Source: Scylla paramamosain
Lineage: Eukaryota > Arthropoda > Malacostraca > Decapoda > Portunidae
Direction: 5' to 3'
Assembly: GCF_035594125.1 (NCBI RefSeq)
Contig: NC_087180.1
Span: 18,001,615 to 18,065,614, forward strand
DNA length: 64,000 nt
Shown: in pieces, positions 18,276 through 31,000 of the stretch
Layout: each line of letters begins with the position of its first letter
Position numbering within the stretch: the first letter of the stretch is position 1
Translations under genes and position numbers: made by a program
The notes under the pieces: model-generated
Seen by the model: only the letters and a program-made list of their open reading frames with translations
The model's database searches: none
Told to the model about the DNA's origin: nothing

Positions 18276-21134
18276 TTATGTATGGTGATCACTTGACAAA
18301 TGATCACTTAACAATTCTTTACTCATGAAAATTATCCCACAAGCTTCATGTGGGCAAGCATATAAAGTGTCTCCCCCACTGCCTGCCTCCTCCAGGGTGT
18401 GGTCTATGGGCAGGGCATCAGGGTGCACTTCAGTGATGTGATTGGCAAGGGAGAGTTGGTCCTCAAAGTCTTCACCACAAGTCCCACAACAAGTGCTGTC
18501 ATCTACTATTGCAAATATGCTTGTCACCACCTCCTGATCACTGGCAGCATCAAGAGTGCCTGTCATGATGTCAATGCTGCTTCCACACATCTCCACATGG
18601 GCAAGATATTCTTCACGTGTGGCAAAGTCAACAGCACCACAGCTGCTGCATCTTCTGCAAGCTTCCAAGTGAGCCATGAATTCATCATGGTTCCTGAATT
18701 CAGAAGCTCCACATTCACTGCACTTCATCTTGTGTTTAGCCATGTGTTCCTTCCACAGCTCTGGGGGCACCAGCTCTCTACAGAACTTGCAAATATTCCT
18801 TGATGGGTCTTCCTTTTTCCTCACTTTTGTCATGTGTTCTCGTAGGCACATTATGTTCTTGAAGACCTTGTTGCAGTGGTCACAAGTGACTGCTGAGCCC
18901 CCATGCTTACGATTCTTATGAGATGGTAGTGATGCCTTGGAGACCACAATCCCACACACATCACAGGGGACATAAGAGTTCTCAAGGTGTGTGCTTCTGA
19001 CATGCCTCAGTAGATTTATGACAAATTTCCCACACAATTTACACTGTTCTCTTTCCCTCTCACCTTTTTCTTGAAGTGTTACAGGGTCTACGTTTTCCAA
19101 CATAAACTTTTTATAGTGGCCTTTACCACACACTAGGCAAGTCTTATGGTGGCCTGGATCAGCTTCACTCACAATCTCTAATTCTGCTGGTGTTTTTATG
19201 TCTCCACAGTTATTACACCTGAAATCTTTACTCCTTCCCAAACACCCCCCTTTCTGATGCCTCTCCAAATGTACCTCAAAATACTTCTTGTCATTGAAAT
19301 TTCTGCTACATATTTCACAATGAAACTTTGGAGGAGACACATGACTTCTTACATGCTTTTCATAACTGTATCTAATGTAGTAGTACTTGGGGCAATAAGG
19401 GCACCTAAACACCTCATCCTTGGTATGTAAAGGAATGTGGTTTTTCAGATTTGTCAGACTTTTAAAAACTTTACCACACTGGTCGCAACAAAACTTTTGA
19501 TTAGGATTGTGTTCCTTCATGTGTCTCTCCAAGGCTAGTAAAAACCCAAAGCTTTTTCCACATGTTGCACATCTGAACTTCATCCACTCTGTCTCCTCAT
19601 GGTACTTCTTGATGTGGCTTTGAAGATTTACTCTGTTCTGGTATTTCTTTCCACAAATTTTGCAGTCATGAACATTATCATGGGAATGATTATTAAATGA
19701 GACTTGAGACTCAAACACATTATTGCATACAGCACATACAAGTGACTCTTCATTCTTGATGCCTGAGTCTCCAGCAGTGAGGGAAGAAACAGAAGTCTTG
19801 TCAGGGGACTCCTCTAGCTCTGATGCCTCCAGGTCTTTGGATGACAATGTAATGATCTCAGTCATCTCTTCATCACTGTTTCCCTGGTGTTCATTATCAT
19901 GTGTGTTCTCACTATTAACACTGGTAACTCTACTAATATGCTCACACATATGCTTCTCACAGTCTTCCTTAACACTAAACACCTTGAGACACAGAAAGCA
20001 GAAAGATTCATTCAGACTATTCACAGTTGCTGTTGTCCCTCCCCCTCCTGAGTCATCTGTCTTCTTATCTGTATCAGAAATATTCACATTCTGAATTGTC
20101 TCCTCCTCCCTATTTTCTCTGGTAACCATGTTTTCATTACCAGTGTCATCTTTGGTTTGACTGTCCTTCTCACTTACTTCTACACAAAATTCCTTTTTTA
20201 CATTTGTCTTCATGTTGTGACTTTCATCATAACTGCAAGAGGCAGTGTTAGATGATGATTCTATGGTCACTTTATCAGATTCTAGCAAAATTTTCCTTTT
20301 TCTTCCTCTTTTACTTTTCTTCATAGAACCATATTCTTCTTCCTCATGTTTTGAAGTATTCATGTCCTCTGCTTCCAAGTGAGGTCTCCCAGGCATATCA
20401 TAATAACTAAAAGTTCCATCTTCCTTTTTTATTTTCACCTTCCTGCCAGAGCGAGTTTTAGTAATACTAGGAACAGCAACTGAATTATCTTCCTCGTCCT
20501 CTTCATCTGAAAACAGAGGAGGATCACCAACAAAGGCACCATCTTCCTCATCATTTGCCTCATTCCTGATGGCTTCACCTTTGGCTGGTACTCGAGTGTC
20601 ATTACTTCTAGAGTTTTCTGGATTCTTTCTAGGGCGTCCTCTTTTTTTCTTGACAACAGGAGCTAACCTGTCAATGTTCTGCATGACATACTTCTCTGAG
20701 GAATGAGACATAGCTTTTTTATAGTCCATAATGAATGAGTTTGGATTTGGGATCTCAATGGTACTCTTGAAAGTAGCCCTCAAGACTTTAGTGTTCCCCT
20801 CCTTGCCCTTCTTTCTGGCCTCAGGGAAGAGCACAGAGGAGGAGCTGTTGTCCCTGGCTGTAACCAGCTCCTTATTGAACCTGGAAATCATACACCTCTT
20901 TGTAATTCTGACACTAAACACAAAAACTATCACCAATTGAAAAGAAAAGAGTTAGATATATTCAACAGAACTGTAGCCTAATAATAAGGGAACCTAATAA
21001 ATAAACACCTGTGTGTTTGTATACTTAATAATCTAAATGAAATACCTTCTTCACTGCGCTAGACTCTACCTCCCCAAATTATCAAATAATGTTGTACCTA
21101 TTATAACACTTTATCGCTTATAGTGTTAGTGTTT

Positions 21135-21233
<99 letters not shown>

Positions 21234-22016
21234 AATAAATAAATTAATAGAATAAAAGACATCAACATTTCAACTTTTTCTAGGGACGCAGAACCCATGA
21301 ACTCACTTAACGGTGATGGCATTGGGGTCCTCCACCACGGGATTGAAGAGGCAAGGCGGGGGGTGGTTCTCCTTCACCTCAATGACATGGCTGGAGTGCT
21401 GGCTGGCCTCATCAGAGCTATTAAGGAGGCGACTTTGAACTTGCAGGTGGTCTGAGTTATCTGTAGGTCCAAGTTCTATAACCTCATCCATTACCTCCAC
21501 CTTGACCGGCAACTCTGTGTGTGTGCGTGTCGGGGAGGGGAGAGAAGGCAGAACAATTAATAATACCCTGATCATAATGTGAGGCAATAAATCGGGATGT
21601 TTCCAAGGTATTTTTATTGTGTAAGCAACAAGTCATGAGAGAGAGAGAGAGAGAGAGAGTAGGGTGATTTGCCTCGTTTAATATCTATTATTGAATATAG
21701 TGGTTATTTTGTTTATTATAACAAGAGTATTAGCATTTCCATAATTGGTGCACTTATACTCACTCAGAACATCCATTGGGTCATTGATGCCCCCGCTCAT
21801 CACATCCTCGTCTTCATCGTCATCGCCTTCGTCAGTCGCGTTCTCCTCCCCGGGATCCACCAGGGGTAGTTTCAGGTTCCTCAGCTTGAGAATGGCCCGT
21901 GACAGCTGCGCCAGGGAATGCTGCCTCACGTTGTGCTTATGGTAGCTGAACACGGAGCCGACTAGCACCCCGCAGATCATGCACTCCACCAGCTGCTTGC
22001 TCTCTACTCCCTTCAT
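18276..22016 (-). CDS. AT-hook and C2H2 multi-zinc-finger protein, 1030 residues
   Basis: Three coding exons on the minus strand: 22016-21764, 21514-21307, 20907-18276; both junctions are GT-AG and in phase. Upstream of the ATG the exon continues to an acceptor at 22021-22022, so there is a non-coding first exon further up. Residues 12-35 form an N-terminal zinc-finger-like unit (CMIC...HKHNVRQH). AT-hooks lie at about 240-248 (KKKRGRPRK) and 350-359 (KKSKRGRKRK) in a Ser/Glu-rich region. A C2H2 array spans about 457-704. Further fingers to the C-terminus include variants with Cys as last ligand (near 885-930) and one without a clear second His. It is probably a nuclear DNA-binding regulator. 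I cannot assign an orthologue; targets are unknown. The reading frame is intact. Confidence 0.88.
21135..21233. repeat. (GTA)n trinucleotide repeat
   Basis: 33 units in intron 2 of the zinc-finger gene, about 75 bases below the donor at 21306. Confidence 0.97.
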
Positions 22017-22129
22017 TGTGCTACAAGGAAAAATCGGAGAATGCATTGATAGTAGCTAGTCTTCCCTTCCCACAGGCTAACGGTGCAAGAACGCTATTCC
22101 TGTCTTGCCTTATCGTGATTGTCACTGAG

Positions 22130-22334
22130 GGCCATATTCTGAAACACTTCAGCGCCATACCTCCGCAATTGGCTTAACTTGAAGTTAAATTTGTTTCTAG
22201 GGGCGCTTCTATGAACCTAGATGAGATTCCTACATTATTAAAAGGAGAAATAGTCATGAGATCCTGGCTAATCATCTCTGTGGCCTTTGAAAATAGTCTG
22301 GATGAGAGAGCAAAGTGCTTCTGAATACGTAATT
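22130..22334 (-). mobile_element. Inverted-terminus element, family A copy 2
   Basis: Starts GGGCCATATTCTGAAACAC and ends AAGTGCTTCTGAATACGT, with the shared core ACATTATTAAAAGGAGAAA and GGCCTTTGAAAATAG. It lies about 110 bases upstream of the zinc-finger coding exon. Confidence 0.6.
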
Positions 22335-22975
22335 TCATCGACTAAGTACACACACACTACAGTTTTTAAAGTATATATTCACATGCATCAAAAGACCATA
22401 AAGTCGGTTTCAGGTATCTTCCCAGGTTTGTTGTAGTACACATCGCTGCATCATTTCCTTTGGCACTGCAGACGGATGCCATGCGCGTGACTATAAGAGG
22501 TAGAGAGGCATGCAGTGACCTCCACCAGTGTCGTGCATGACTTGCTCACTCACACTCTTCTCAACGCGGCACGATACTTACGGCAATCCATTGATCGAGG
22601 AGGACAATGGACGAGGGTATTAGTCTGTTCTTGTTCTTTCTCTAGTCGCAGGTTCAGTGTGTGTGTGTGGTATATATGTGTATGTGTTGCTAATCATACA
22701 TATTACAACTCCACACAAACTCCGTACACAAACAATCATGAACTAAACTATAATATAACCGATAACTTGACCGGGGGAATACATAATGCAAATGGTGAAA
22801 TTTCAAAAATGTCAAGTAAGCGTCATGACTCCCCGGGGCCTGGCAGCCAGCTACGCGCCGCCCCTCCACTGTAGGCGTGGGTCACTAACCCTAGCATTTA
22901 TAGGGCCTCGGCAAGACGTCTAGGTAGAGGCTTGGTTACGTAGCTCCTGTGAGGTACATCTTAGCCAGGTAAACA

Positions 22976-22979
<4 letters not shown>

Positions 22980-23028
<49 letters not shown>

Positions 23029-23078
23029 CGAGAGAGACCAGGAACCTGTCTTGGGAGGATGCGGAAGAGAAAGGACAC

Positions 23079-23160
<82 letters not shown>
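22980..23160. repeat. Paired (GA)n and (CT)n tracts
   Basis: GA units at 22980-23037 and CT units at 23083-23160 are separated by about 45 unique bases. The two arms are complementary and could fold into a long hairpin. Confidence 0.95.
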
Positions 23161-23164
<4 letters not shown>

Positions 23165-23329
23165 GTTTAACATCAAAAGAATCAACGAGACATTTCCTAG
23201 TGACTCTGGAGTGGCTCTGCAACATCCATGATCTACCTCATCCTTCACTTCTATAGAGACTTCAAAAAACACTGATCGTCTTATCTCAATTCAGAATATT
23301 TGAGATAAAAAAAAAAATACAAAACGCTC

Positions 23330-23331
<2 letters not shown>

Positions 23332-23381
<50 letters not shown>
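23332..23381. repeat. (GA)n microsatellite
   Basis: About 25 AG units. Confidence 0.95.
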
Positions 23382-23384
<3 letters not shown>

Positions 23385-23661
23385 ATGTTTCTGCTAAGGA
23401 TTATCCCCGTGTCATTCATATCTCCTTTTCACGTGGTGCGTCAGGGCCAGCCAAGAGGTAGTCAGGTGGGAGTGGCGCAGACACATGACACACGGCACTA
23501 CTCCACACGGCGTCTCTGGTGTCGAAAAATTACTCACATGTCTTCTCGGTCAACAAACTCCTCGACTTATTACTATTACTTAAATCCGATTTGTCTGCAG
23601 CAGTGCGATAAAGGGTTGAGTTAATAATTACTTTGTGAACATGTATTTTTTTGGTTATGAT

Positions 23662-23664
<3 letters not shown>

Positions 23665-23742
<78 letters not shown>

Positions 23743-23823
23743 TCAAATTTCTTTCCATATCACACCATACGCAGGTTACTTATCACAAATACGGAAATAC
23801 TTTCCCTTAGCCCTTTCACCACA

Positions 23824-23897
<74 letters not shown>
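23665..23897. repeat. Two (CT)n microsatellites
   Basis: CT tracts at 23665-23738 and 23827-23897, separated by about 90 bases. Confidence 0.95.
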
Positions 23898-23900
<3 letters not shown>

Positions 23901-24477
23901 GCCTCTTGCTTCTCTCCCTTTTCTCTCTCGTACAAATCATATCATTGCCTTCCTGTATATTTATTTTACTTCCTCTCCTTCATTTTCTCTAGCCTCGCAC
24001 GCCCGCAGTAGCATCGCTTGCTGGTGTGAAGCTGGTGGGTTGCCTACGAACGCTGATGCTTCACTATCAATTAATTCCCAGTTCTAAACACACGAGTACA
24101 TAAGAGGAATCTTCCTTAGACAACATTTGATGCTTATGAAACACTCAGTACATCCTCACTCAGATATACCGTGTAAGAGAATATAATCACCAAATAAATG
24201 CAATATATTACGACTCACTCTTCCTGGACAGCCAGACGAGGTAACTTGAGAAGACCAACTCCTCCCACACTTGGCCCTCCCCCTCCCTCGCCACTACCGC
24301 AACCCCAAGGCCTTCCTGTAATCCTAGGGTCTCCTTCAGCTTCCTTCAGCCTCCTTCACACCTCACGATGTCTTGCTCCATCTAGTCTTTCTCGTTTATC
24401 TTCTTATATTATGACCGTGTTGCTAATAAGTAATAACTATTTTCCTATTAATTTTGTCCTGTCATGAGCCAGTACTC

Positions 24478-24682
24478 ACAAACGGTTTCCTCTCTCACCA
24501 CGACTATTTTCAAGGGCCACACAAGATTAGTCAGGTTCTCAAGAGTTTCTCCTGTTGATAACGTAGAAATTTTGTTAATCTGTTACTATAACCGTATACT
24601 CTTAAAAACCTGTGTAACTTCAACTACACCCTTTTGATAGGAGTGGAAGTGTGGCAAAGAAGTGTTTCAGAATATCAGTGTA
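24478..24682 (+). mobile_element. Inverted-terminus element, family A copy 3
   Basis: Core AGAAATTTTGTTAATCTGTTAC (with small gaps), CCTGTGTAACTTCAACTA, and right end AAGAAGTGTTTCAGAATATC. The left end is partly lost. Confidence 0.6.
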
Positions 24683-26276
24683 CCATCAATGTTCATCCCT
24701 TCTCGCTGTCTGAAATTTCGTTAATTATTTTGACAAGTGTAGAGGCCAGTGACTGAACTCCAAATACTCTAATGAACAGCCTAACATTTTTATTACTTGC
24801 AGTTCACTGGCATTTCCAGTGCGAGATTTCATAAGGAATCAATGTTATTCTTCTCTGACACTTATTTATTTGTCCCGTTTGTTTTAGAGTTTACATAGCT
24901 TCCGTTGTCGACAGGGTTTAGGATGAGCTGTGGTTCCCCTTCGTCTCTCCTTCCACGATAAGCCTTGCCATGTAACCTTGCGCCTTCATCCTACCCTAAC
25001 CTCTTCCGATGCCACAACACTGGAATTCGTCCCGATTTCCTTAATTAAGTTCCTCTCCTGAGTGTCAATGGGTACATGGTTGCTATGTTGGGCAATACAG
25101 AAAAGCATTTAAACTGAGATTAAAATATTATAAATTGTTGTATTATATCGGTATATTGAACTCAGATCTAACTTGCGCCTCACAGGTTTGATGTGGCATT
25201 TTTTGTTATACATCTAGCGCCTATATAACAATTATTTAGGACCGCGTTGGTACTTTCTATATTTGGAAGATATAATACTTTAACTTGTATATTATTAGTC
25301 ATAAAACTGCATAAAAATGTTTGTCCGAGGCGCGAGGATAGGCTACATGAATTCCTCAAAAGCTTCCAGAAGGGTGCATGAACTCAGAAAAGGTTGAGAG
25401 CCACTGATCTACACAATGAAGGAATTCGCAACGAGAATAAGGAACTGAATTCATTTCACTTAACCTAACCCTTGGATGAAAACATTTATGTATTTCAATA
25501 TTATTAGCTTTGTGTGTCTATGTGGGAGAGGAGGGCCGGGATTGGAATATTGGCAGGACTATTGCTTCCAGTGTTTATTTCGATACAATAATTTTATGTA
25601 CCTTTAAACATTCCTGTCCTGTTTCGGTAAAATTAGTCTGAGGTTCATTGTAACTCTCTTCTTTGCCTCCTTAGCCTGTTCCTCAGCAATCAACAATATA
25701 TGCCACACACACAAGTAAAAAGTAATGAGAGAAAGCTTCCCCCTCTCTGAGTGGTATACCTAAATGGCAACTCACACCGACAGGCCGCTGGTCCAGCCAG
25801 CCAGGGACCACAATTCTGCACGTGTCGCCTACACCTTCCCTAACATGGGAGAAATGTGAATAAGAACCAGCACAACCAAAACAAGTCTTCATTTAGACGC
25901 CTCACTTAACAAAACAAGCTTATCATGACGCGTTTTGCTTCATTATGGTTACTATACTCATCACACTAACAAGCTTCCCTATCAAGAGACATGGGAATGA
26001 GCAAGCCCAACACAAGAAACGAGTCCTTATTTAAACATCTTACTAACAACACAAGCATATAATTACTCGTTTAGCTCCATTATAACGCCTCTAAGCTCAT
26101 CAACACCCCAGTTAACATGTAAAGGAAGAGGAGAGAAAGGCCACAGGACACCACGTATCCATTGTTGTTGTTTTGATGTGACTTTTTCTGGCCAGACTCT
26201 TAACGAAGGATTTTCTGGCGGGAAACACCTTGCGTGCCTCACCCTGCCCTGCGCCACCACTCACAACTCACCTCAT

Positions 26277-26420
26277 TAATTTGTGGTGTGTTCCAGCGGC
26301 AAACACGTCCTCAGTAGTCACGTGTTTTGCATATTTTTGTTTTCCTTACACAGCTGAGGAAACACAGCGGACAAAATGGCGTCAAGATGCTGGGAGAGTG
26401 GAGACGTGCAGATGGCGGGA
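26277..26420 (-). promoter_or_regulatory. Candidate promoter/5' exon with two YY1-like sites
   Basis: The + strand carries AAAATGGCG at 26373-26381 and AGATGGCGG at 26410-26418, close to the YY1 core common just downstream of TATA-less promoters. On the minus strand a strong donor (GAGGTGAGT) follows near 26274. This could be the non-coding first exon of the zinc-finger gene, splicing to 22020; the link is inference. Confidence 0.3.
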
Positions 26421-26675
26421 AATACAAATGTATTGCTATGCTGTGATTTCTTTGTATTCCATCCAGGTTTCTGAAGACACTGCTTCTCTTATCTCATTCA
26501 ACTCTTTAGGCACTGACACCTTCAGCAGGCTTTTGTTCGTTGCATTTTAGTACCCCTTGGCCAGAGTTTCTCTTACATGTATATTAGAAAAAAAAAAAAT
26601 AGGAAGGAAAAGAGTGGTAGATGACTGGAAAAGACTCAGTAATCATGTTAATGCTGCGTTATTAGGGAGGTTTAA

Positions 26676-26785
26676 AAGAATGAAAATTTATGGATGGGAA
26701 TGATAAGTGGAAAAAAGGTATCTTGTATACAGGGACTGCCACGTATAGATAGGCCTGCCCTAGTTTTATGTTCCTATGGAAACAA
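26676..26785 (+). repeat. Dispersed repeat family B copy
   Basis: Contains ATTTATGGATGGGAATGATA and CAGGGACTGCCACGT, shared with the copies at 31255-31375 and 57855-57955. No open frame of interest. Confidence 0.6.
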
Positions 26786-27016
26786 AAAAGTAACAATAAT
26801 CTGCTTTCTGGTGAAACTATTATGATCCTATATTTCACTCTATTTAGTAATAACAAGGATGAAAATTTAATATACTTTTTATTCATATATTTCATAACAC
26901 TCTACCTGTCACTAGGGAAGATCTATTAAAAGACGATGAGTGAGTCAAATTTAGTGTCAAAGAGTATTTCGGTGTAGTGCTTACATGTGGATGTATTATT
27001 TGGGAAGCAAGAAATG

Positions 27017-27051
<35 letters not shown>

Positions 27052-27214
27052 ACCCTGATATACACTTCCAGGCCTCATTTAAGTATATTTGTTTGTTGGC
27101 TGTTGTCCTTGGGTTGAACTATTCAGGCCTTGACGTGCACACAAAGAGAGAGAAGGGGCGTCGCTCGGAGACTTGCCAAATACTAGCGTTAAACTTACTG
27201 GAGGCAAAATCGTA

Positions 27215-27366
27215 CGTGTTTTGAAGGGTGTTTTTAATGTTCTAGTGACATTTAGTAAGATCTTTAGATTATACACAGGATAAACATTCTTGAGAACCCA
27301 GCTAGTCCTCTTTGTGGCCTTGAAAAATAGTCGTGATGAGAGAGCAAAACGTTTCTGTGTATTATA
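27215..27366 (-). mobile_element. Inverted-terminus element, family A copy 4 (partial)
   Basis: Shares GGGTGTTTTTAATGTTCTAG, TTCTTGAGAACCCAGC and GATGAGAGAGCAAAACGTTT with the other copies. The left end is missing or diverged. Confidence 0.55.
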
Positions 27367-27756
27367 GAAGCATTAGTTGTCTTGTCAGTCGATTGTGTAC
27401 GTACCTGTATACTGAACAACCCGGTGATGTAAGTGGAATAATGACGAGGGCCCTTCATGGACTGTTTGCAGGCCCAGTCTTACTAAGCGACTGCAGCAGT
27501 GACAGTCAGTCAGTAACACACCAAACGTCTTGTGCACGCCTGTCATAAAGTCTTGCGTCCTCACACATCATGACAACGTTTGAACTTTGTGACTTTGTGA
27601 TGACCGACTTGAATCTTAATTATCAGTTTGATTGAGTCCATTATAGATACCATACACAGTGGATATTTTTCTTTAATATCATGTAACAACAACAGCAGCA
27701 AGGAGGACATTACAGACAAGTTTATAGGCTACATTCTGCCTGTCTATCACCCTCGG

Positions 27757-27989
27757 ACCGTATTTCTCAAATGTTTCAACAGCATCATATCTCGACCACT
27801 TTCAACAGGCTCTAGTGAAAGTTAACGGGAATGTCAATGGTGTTTTCTTGATTCCAGTGAGTGTTTAACATTACAAGAATTCTACATCAATGAAAAATAT
27901 TAACAACCATGAGAACTCGATCAATCACTTGCGCGGCCTGTGAAAATGGTCGTAGTGAGAACCCAAAGCGTTCCAAAATACGGGCCTTT
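27757..27989 (-). mobile_element. Inverted-terminus element, family A copy 5
   Basis: Nearly full-length: left end GGACCGTATTTCTCAAATG, right end AAGCGTTCCAAAATACGGGCC. The outer 11-12 bases are inverted repeats of each other. It ends about 30 bases below the stop codon of the secreted-protein gene, so it may lie in its 3' UTR. Confidence 0.65.
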
Positions 27990-28018
27990 GATTATAGGCT
28001 AAATAAATGCTGTGGTAG

Positions 28019-31000
28019 TTAGCGTGATGCGGCGAGCTCCACCTTGGCTTCTGAGGGGACCAAGGAGAGTCCGGCAGACACTCCGACGGAGGCTACAGGA
28101 GGTTCAGCCACCAGGGCGGAGACGCTGGGACCATCGCGAGGCTTCTTCTTCTGGCGCTTGCTGGAACACAGAGATGCCTCACATTACACGTTGGTCTACG
28201 AGTACTAGTGGAAAGTTCCGAAAATGTCATATAGAGGTTTTATCATCAAAAAATTTCAAATATTGAATGAAAAAGAGTTTTGAATGAGAGAACTAAAGTG
28301 TGTGTGTGTGCGTGTGTGCGTGTGTGTGTAGGCAGGAGTAACGAGGACAAGCACACAGCGAGTGGGAGGAGTGGGAGTAGGAGTGTCTTATGTGAACTGG
28401 ATGCCTCTTACCCGACGAAGAGATTGCCTGTGCCCGTGATGACCTCTCCGGCAATGGTCCCGTATTTGTTTTCATTGAAGAAGAACACAGGATGGACCCC
28501 CTGGTGCTCACCACCCACCGCCTCCACATCTCTTGTCTCCGCAGTCTGCGGGCGACATTCGGCGCGGCCAGACAGTGCCGCTACCACTGTTGCCACAGCC
28601 TGAAATAATGGTTCACTATTAATATCACCATCTTTAGGCATAATTGTTGCTTTTCTTGCTCCCACGGCGTCTCATCCACTGTTGATAACCACACGTTTTG
28701 TGTTGGAGGGCAGATAAATTTACCTGCTGATAATAATAAATATTCACCCAAGAAGTGTAATTTAGTTGAGTAAAGGTCAGACATGTCTTATTAAAGCAGC
28801 ATTGCCCTTGACTAGGCCACGGGGGTCAAGGGGGCACGAGCGGTGCTAGAATGCAAACAGATTCAGGCGAAAAAAAATCTTTGCAAGGAGGACTGGAGAA
28901 ACTTGAACTCTTCTTTACTCGTACTTTAATAAAAAAAGAACTTGATATATTTAAAGCATATATATATATTTATTCTTTTTTAAACAAATGTCTGTATTTT
29001 AAAACGCTTCAGGCTTTCGTAAGGTATATATCCAGTGACCATATATAGTTAACCGAGTTCCCATGGGTGTTTTTGTCAACTGGTGATGCAGAATCCCTAG
29101 GTAACTATCACTAGAATCATGAAAACACACTTGATTTTTTTTTTTTCTCTCTCTCTACTGATGATGCAAAATCCTTGGTAAATTGTCGCTAGAATCATGA
29201 AAACGGTATTAGAATACACGATAACTTCTACTAGAGTCTGTTACGAGTAATCGAGTAACAGAGTAATTTCAAAGAGACATTCTCAGCGCAGGTGTGGCAG
29301 GCAGGTGAGTCAACAGCCAGTGCATGACCTTAGCCGGCTGGGTCATGGAAACAAAGCAAGCTCAATTAAGTTTCCTCCTCGGCAGCTTTCACCCGCCCTT
29401 TCTGTGTTCACCCTAGGGAGAACTGGCCTGTTGCCGCGTGCACCGAGATCTTTGGTTATGAAGTACACGTCATGAAAGGGAAAGTAAATGTTGAGAGGGA
29501 AAGGAAGAGCGAACGAGCAGCAAGTTAATGAAACAAAGGCATCACACCACTTTTGGGTGCGCTTCATCTTTTGTTTATTGCCATGTACAGGTTCTGCCTG
29601 GCGCCTGTCCTTCTTGTGTTCCCGTCGTGCGCAAACAAACGAATAGATGAGTAAGACAGTTAAATGAAATAAAAGAATAGACGAAATAAAGTGAAGATAT
29701 AGCATTTTCCATTGGGAGGTGTTTGTCCCGTTGTGAAATCGTTCATGTAATCAGATAATTATGGTGATGACTATGATGACAATTAGGAACAGCAGGAATG
29801 ATGATGACTATGATAATGACGATGATGTCCGTCCTAACGTGGGCAATGTGTAGCTACATGCTGATTTGGCGAAGGGTTAGTTTGAAGTGGAAACAAGGAA
29901 GGATACTAGCTAAAATGAACTGTGAATTCATGTAAGCTTGGTTAAATTATACCCTGAGGAGAAAGTGAGGAAAAGAGCCAGAAACACGGGGAGAAAAGAA
30001 AGTAGTGTTGAGTAAAAAGAGATGACAAGAGTGTTTCCTGATGGTGATATGGCGGTATGTTAGTACAAAGGGTATGGTGCTGCCTCGCTTTCACCTTACC
30101 TGTGCAATGACCTGATGAGAAAAAATAATGAATGCACAACGTGTATATCTAACCAAACAATACTTTTTTTTTCATGTATATAGTTCTTCTTCATGTATTA
30201 ATCGTGTATTAGCTTAAGTAGTGAGATACATCTTTTATTTCGTCTTTACATTATTCAGTGACATATTCATAAGTTACATGTCTTTTAATAGGAATATGTA
30301 GGTTGAAAATGTGTGTGTTAAGTTCTTGGAAGAAGGCGCCCGTTTGCATACGTGGAACAAAGGCTGCGAGTCTCAGAGGAAGATCCAAGAAACAACTGGA
30401 GGAGACTCGTACATGGTGCTAACCCCTGACTCTAGAAAAACGGTGAAAAGAGAAGAAACAAGAGCAGTTATGTGTGGTTCAACAGGATTTGCCTGTTAGT
30501 GGTGGAGGGAGAGGGGACGCGGTGAAGCATGGCGAAGAAAGAGGAGGGCGAGAGGGCAAAGAGGAACCGGCATTACATAAACCTCTTAACAATTCTTTGT
30601 GTCAGCGCTGCAGGGTACCCAGAAAATCCAGGCTCACTTAAACTGCACGAGTTCAAATCACTGTGTTTACATCCTATACATCTCACTTAGGAAGACATGT
30701 CGACTCTGTACACTCAGTCTCGCGGGTATTGCTATTGAGACGATTAGCAGAGATAACAATGCAGTAACGGGAAGGCTGAGAGGGAGGAAAGTAAGGGAGA
30801 CACGTCAGCCTGTCTGGTAGCGCTCCCTGAACGGACTATACACTGTACCAGATCAAAGTGCCGCATCATGAAGCGCTCACGGATGTCCTTTTGGTTATTC
30901 ATTGGGACACTACAGAAGGACAAAGAAGTTAAAGTCTGTCTGATATTGCGGGCATGACCCATTCACTCCGAGACTGTGCTAGTTTCACCTGGGATTATAC

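Larger units (their letters stand above)
22021..28018. other. Repeat-rich region between the zinc-finger gene and the secreted-protein gene
   Basis: No supported coding exon. It holds four copies of inverted-terminus family A, five GA/CT tracts, and probably the non-coding 5' exon(s) of the zinc-finger gene. Possible minus-strand donors (GTGAGT) sit near 23531-23536, 24474 and 26268-26273. Confidence 0.5.

Noticed and set aside
18399..18921. + strand frames of 81-134 codons
   Set aside because: They are antisense shadows of the zinc-finger exon.
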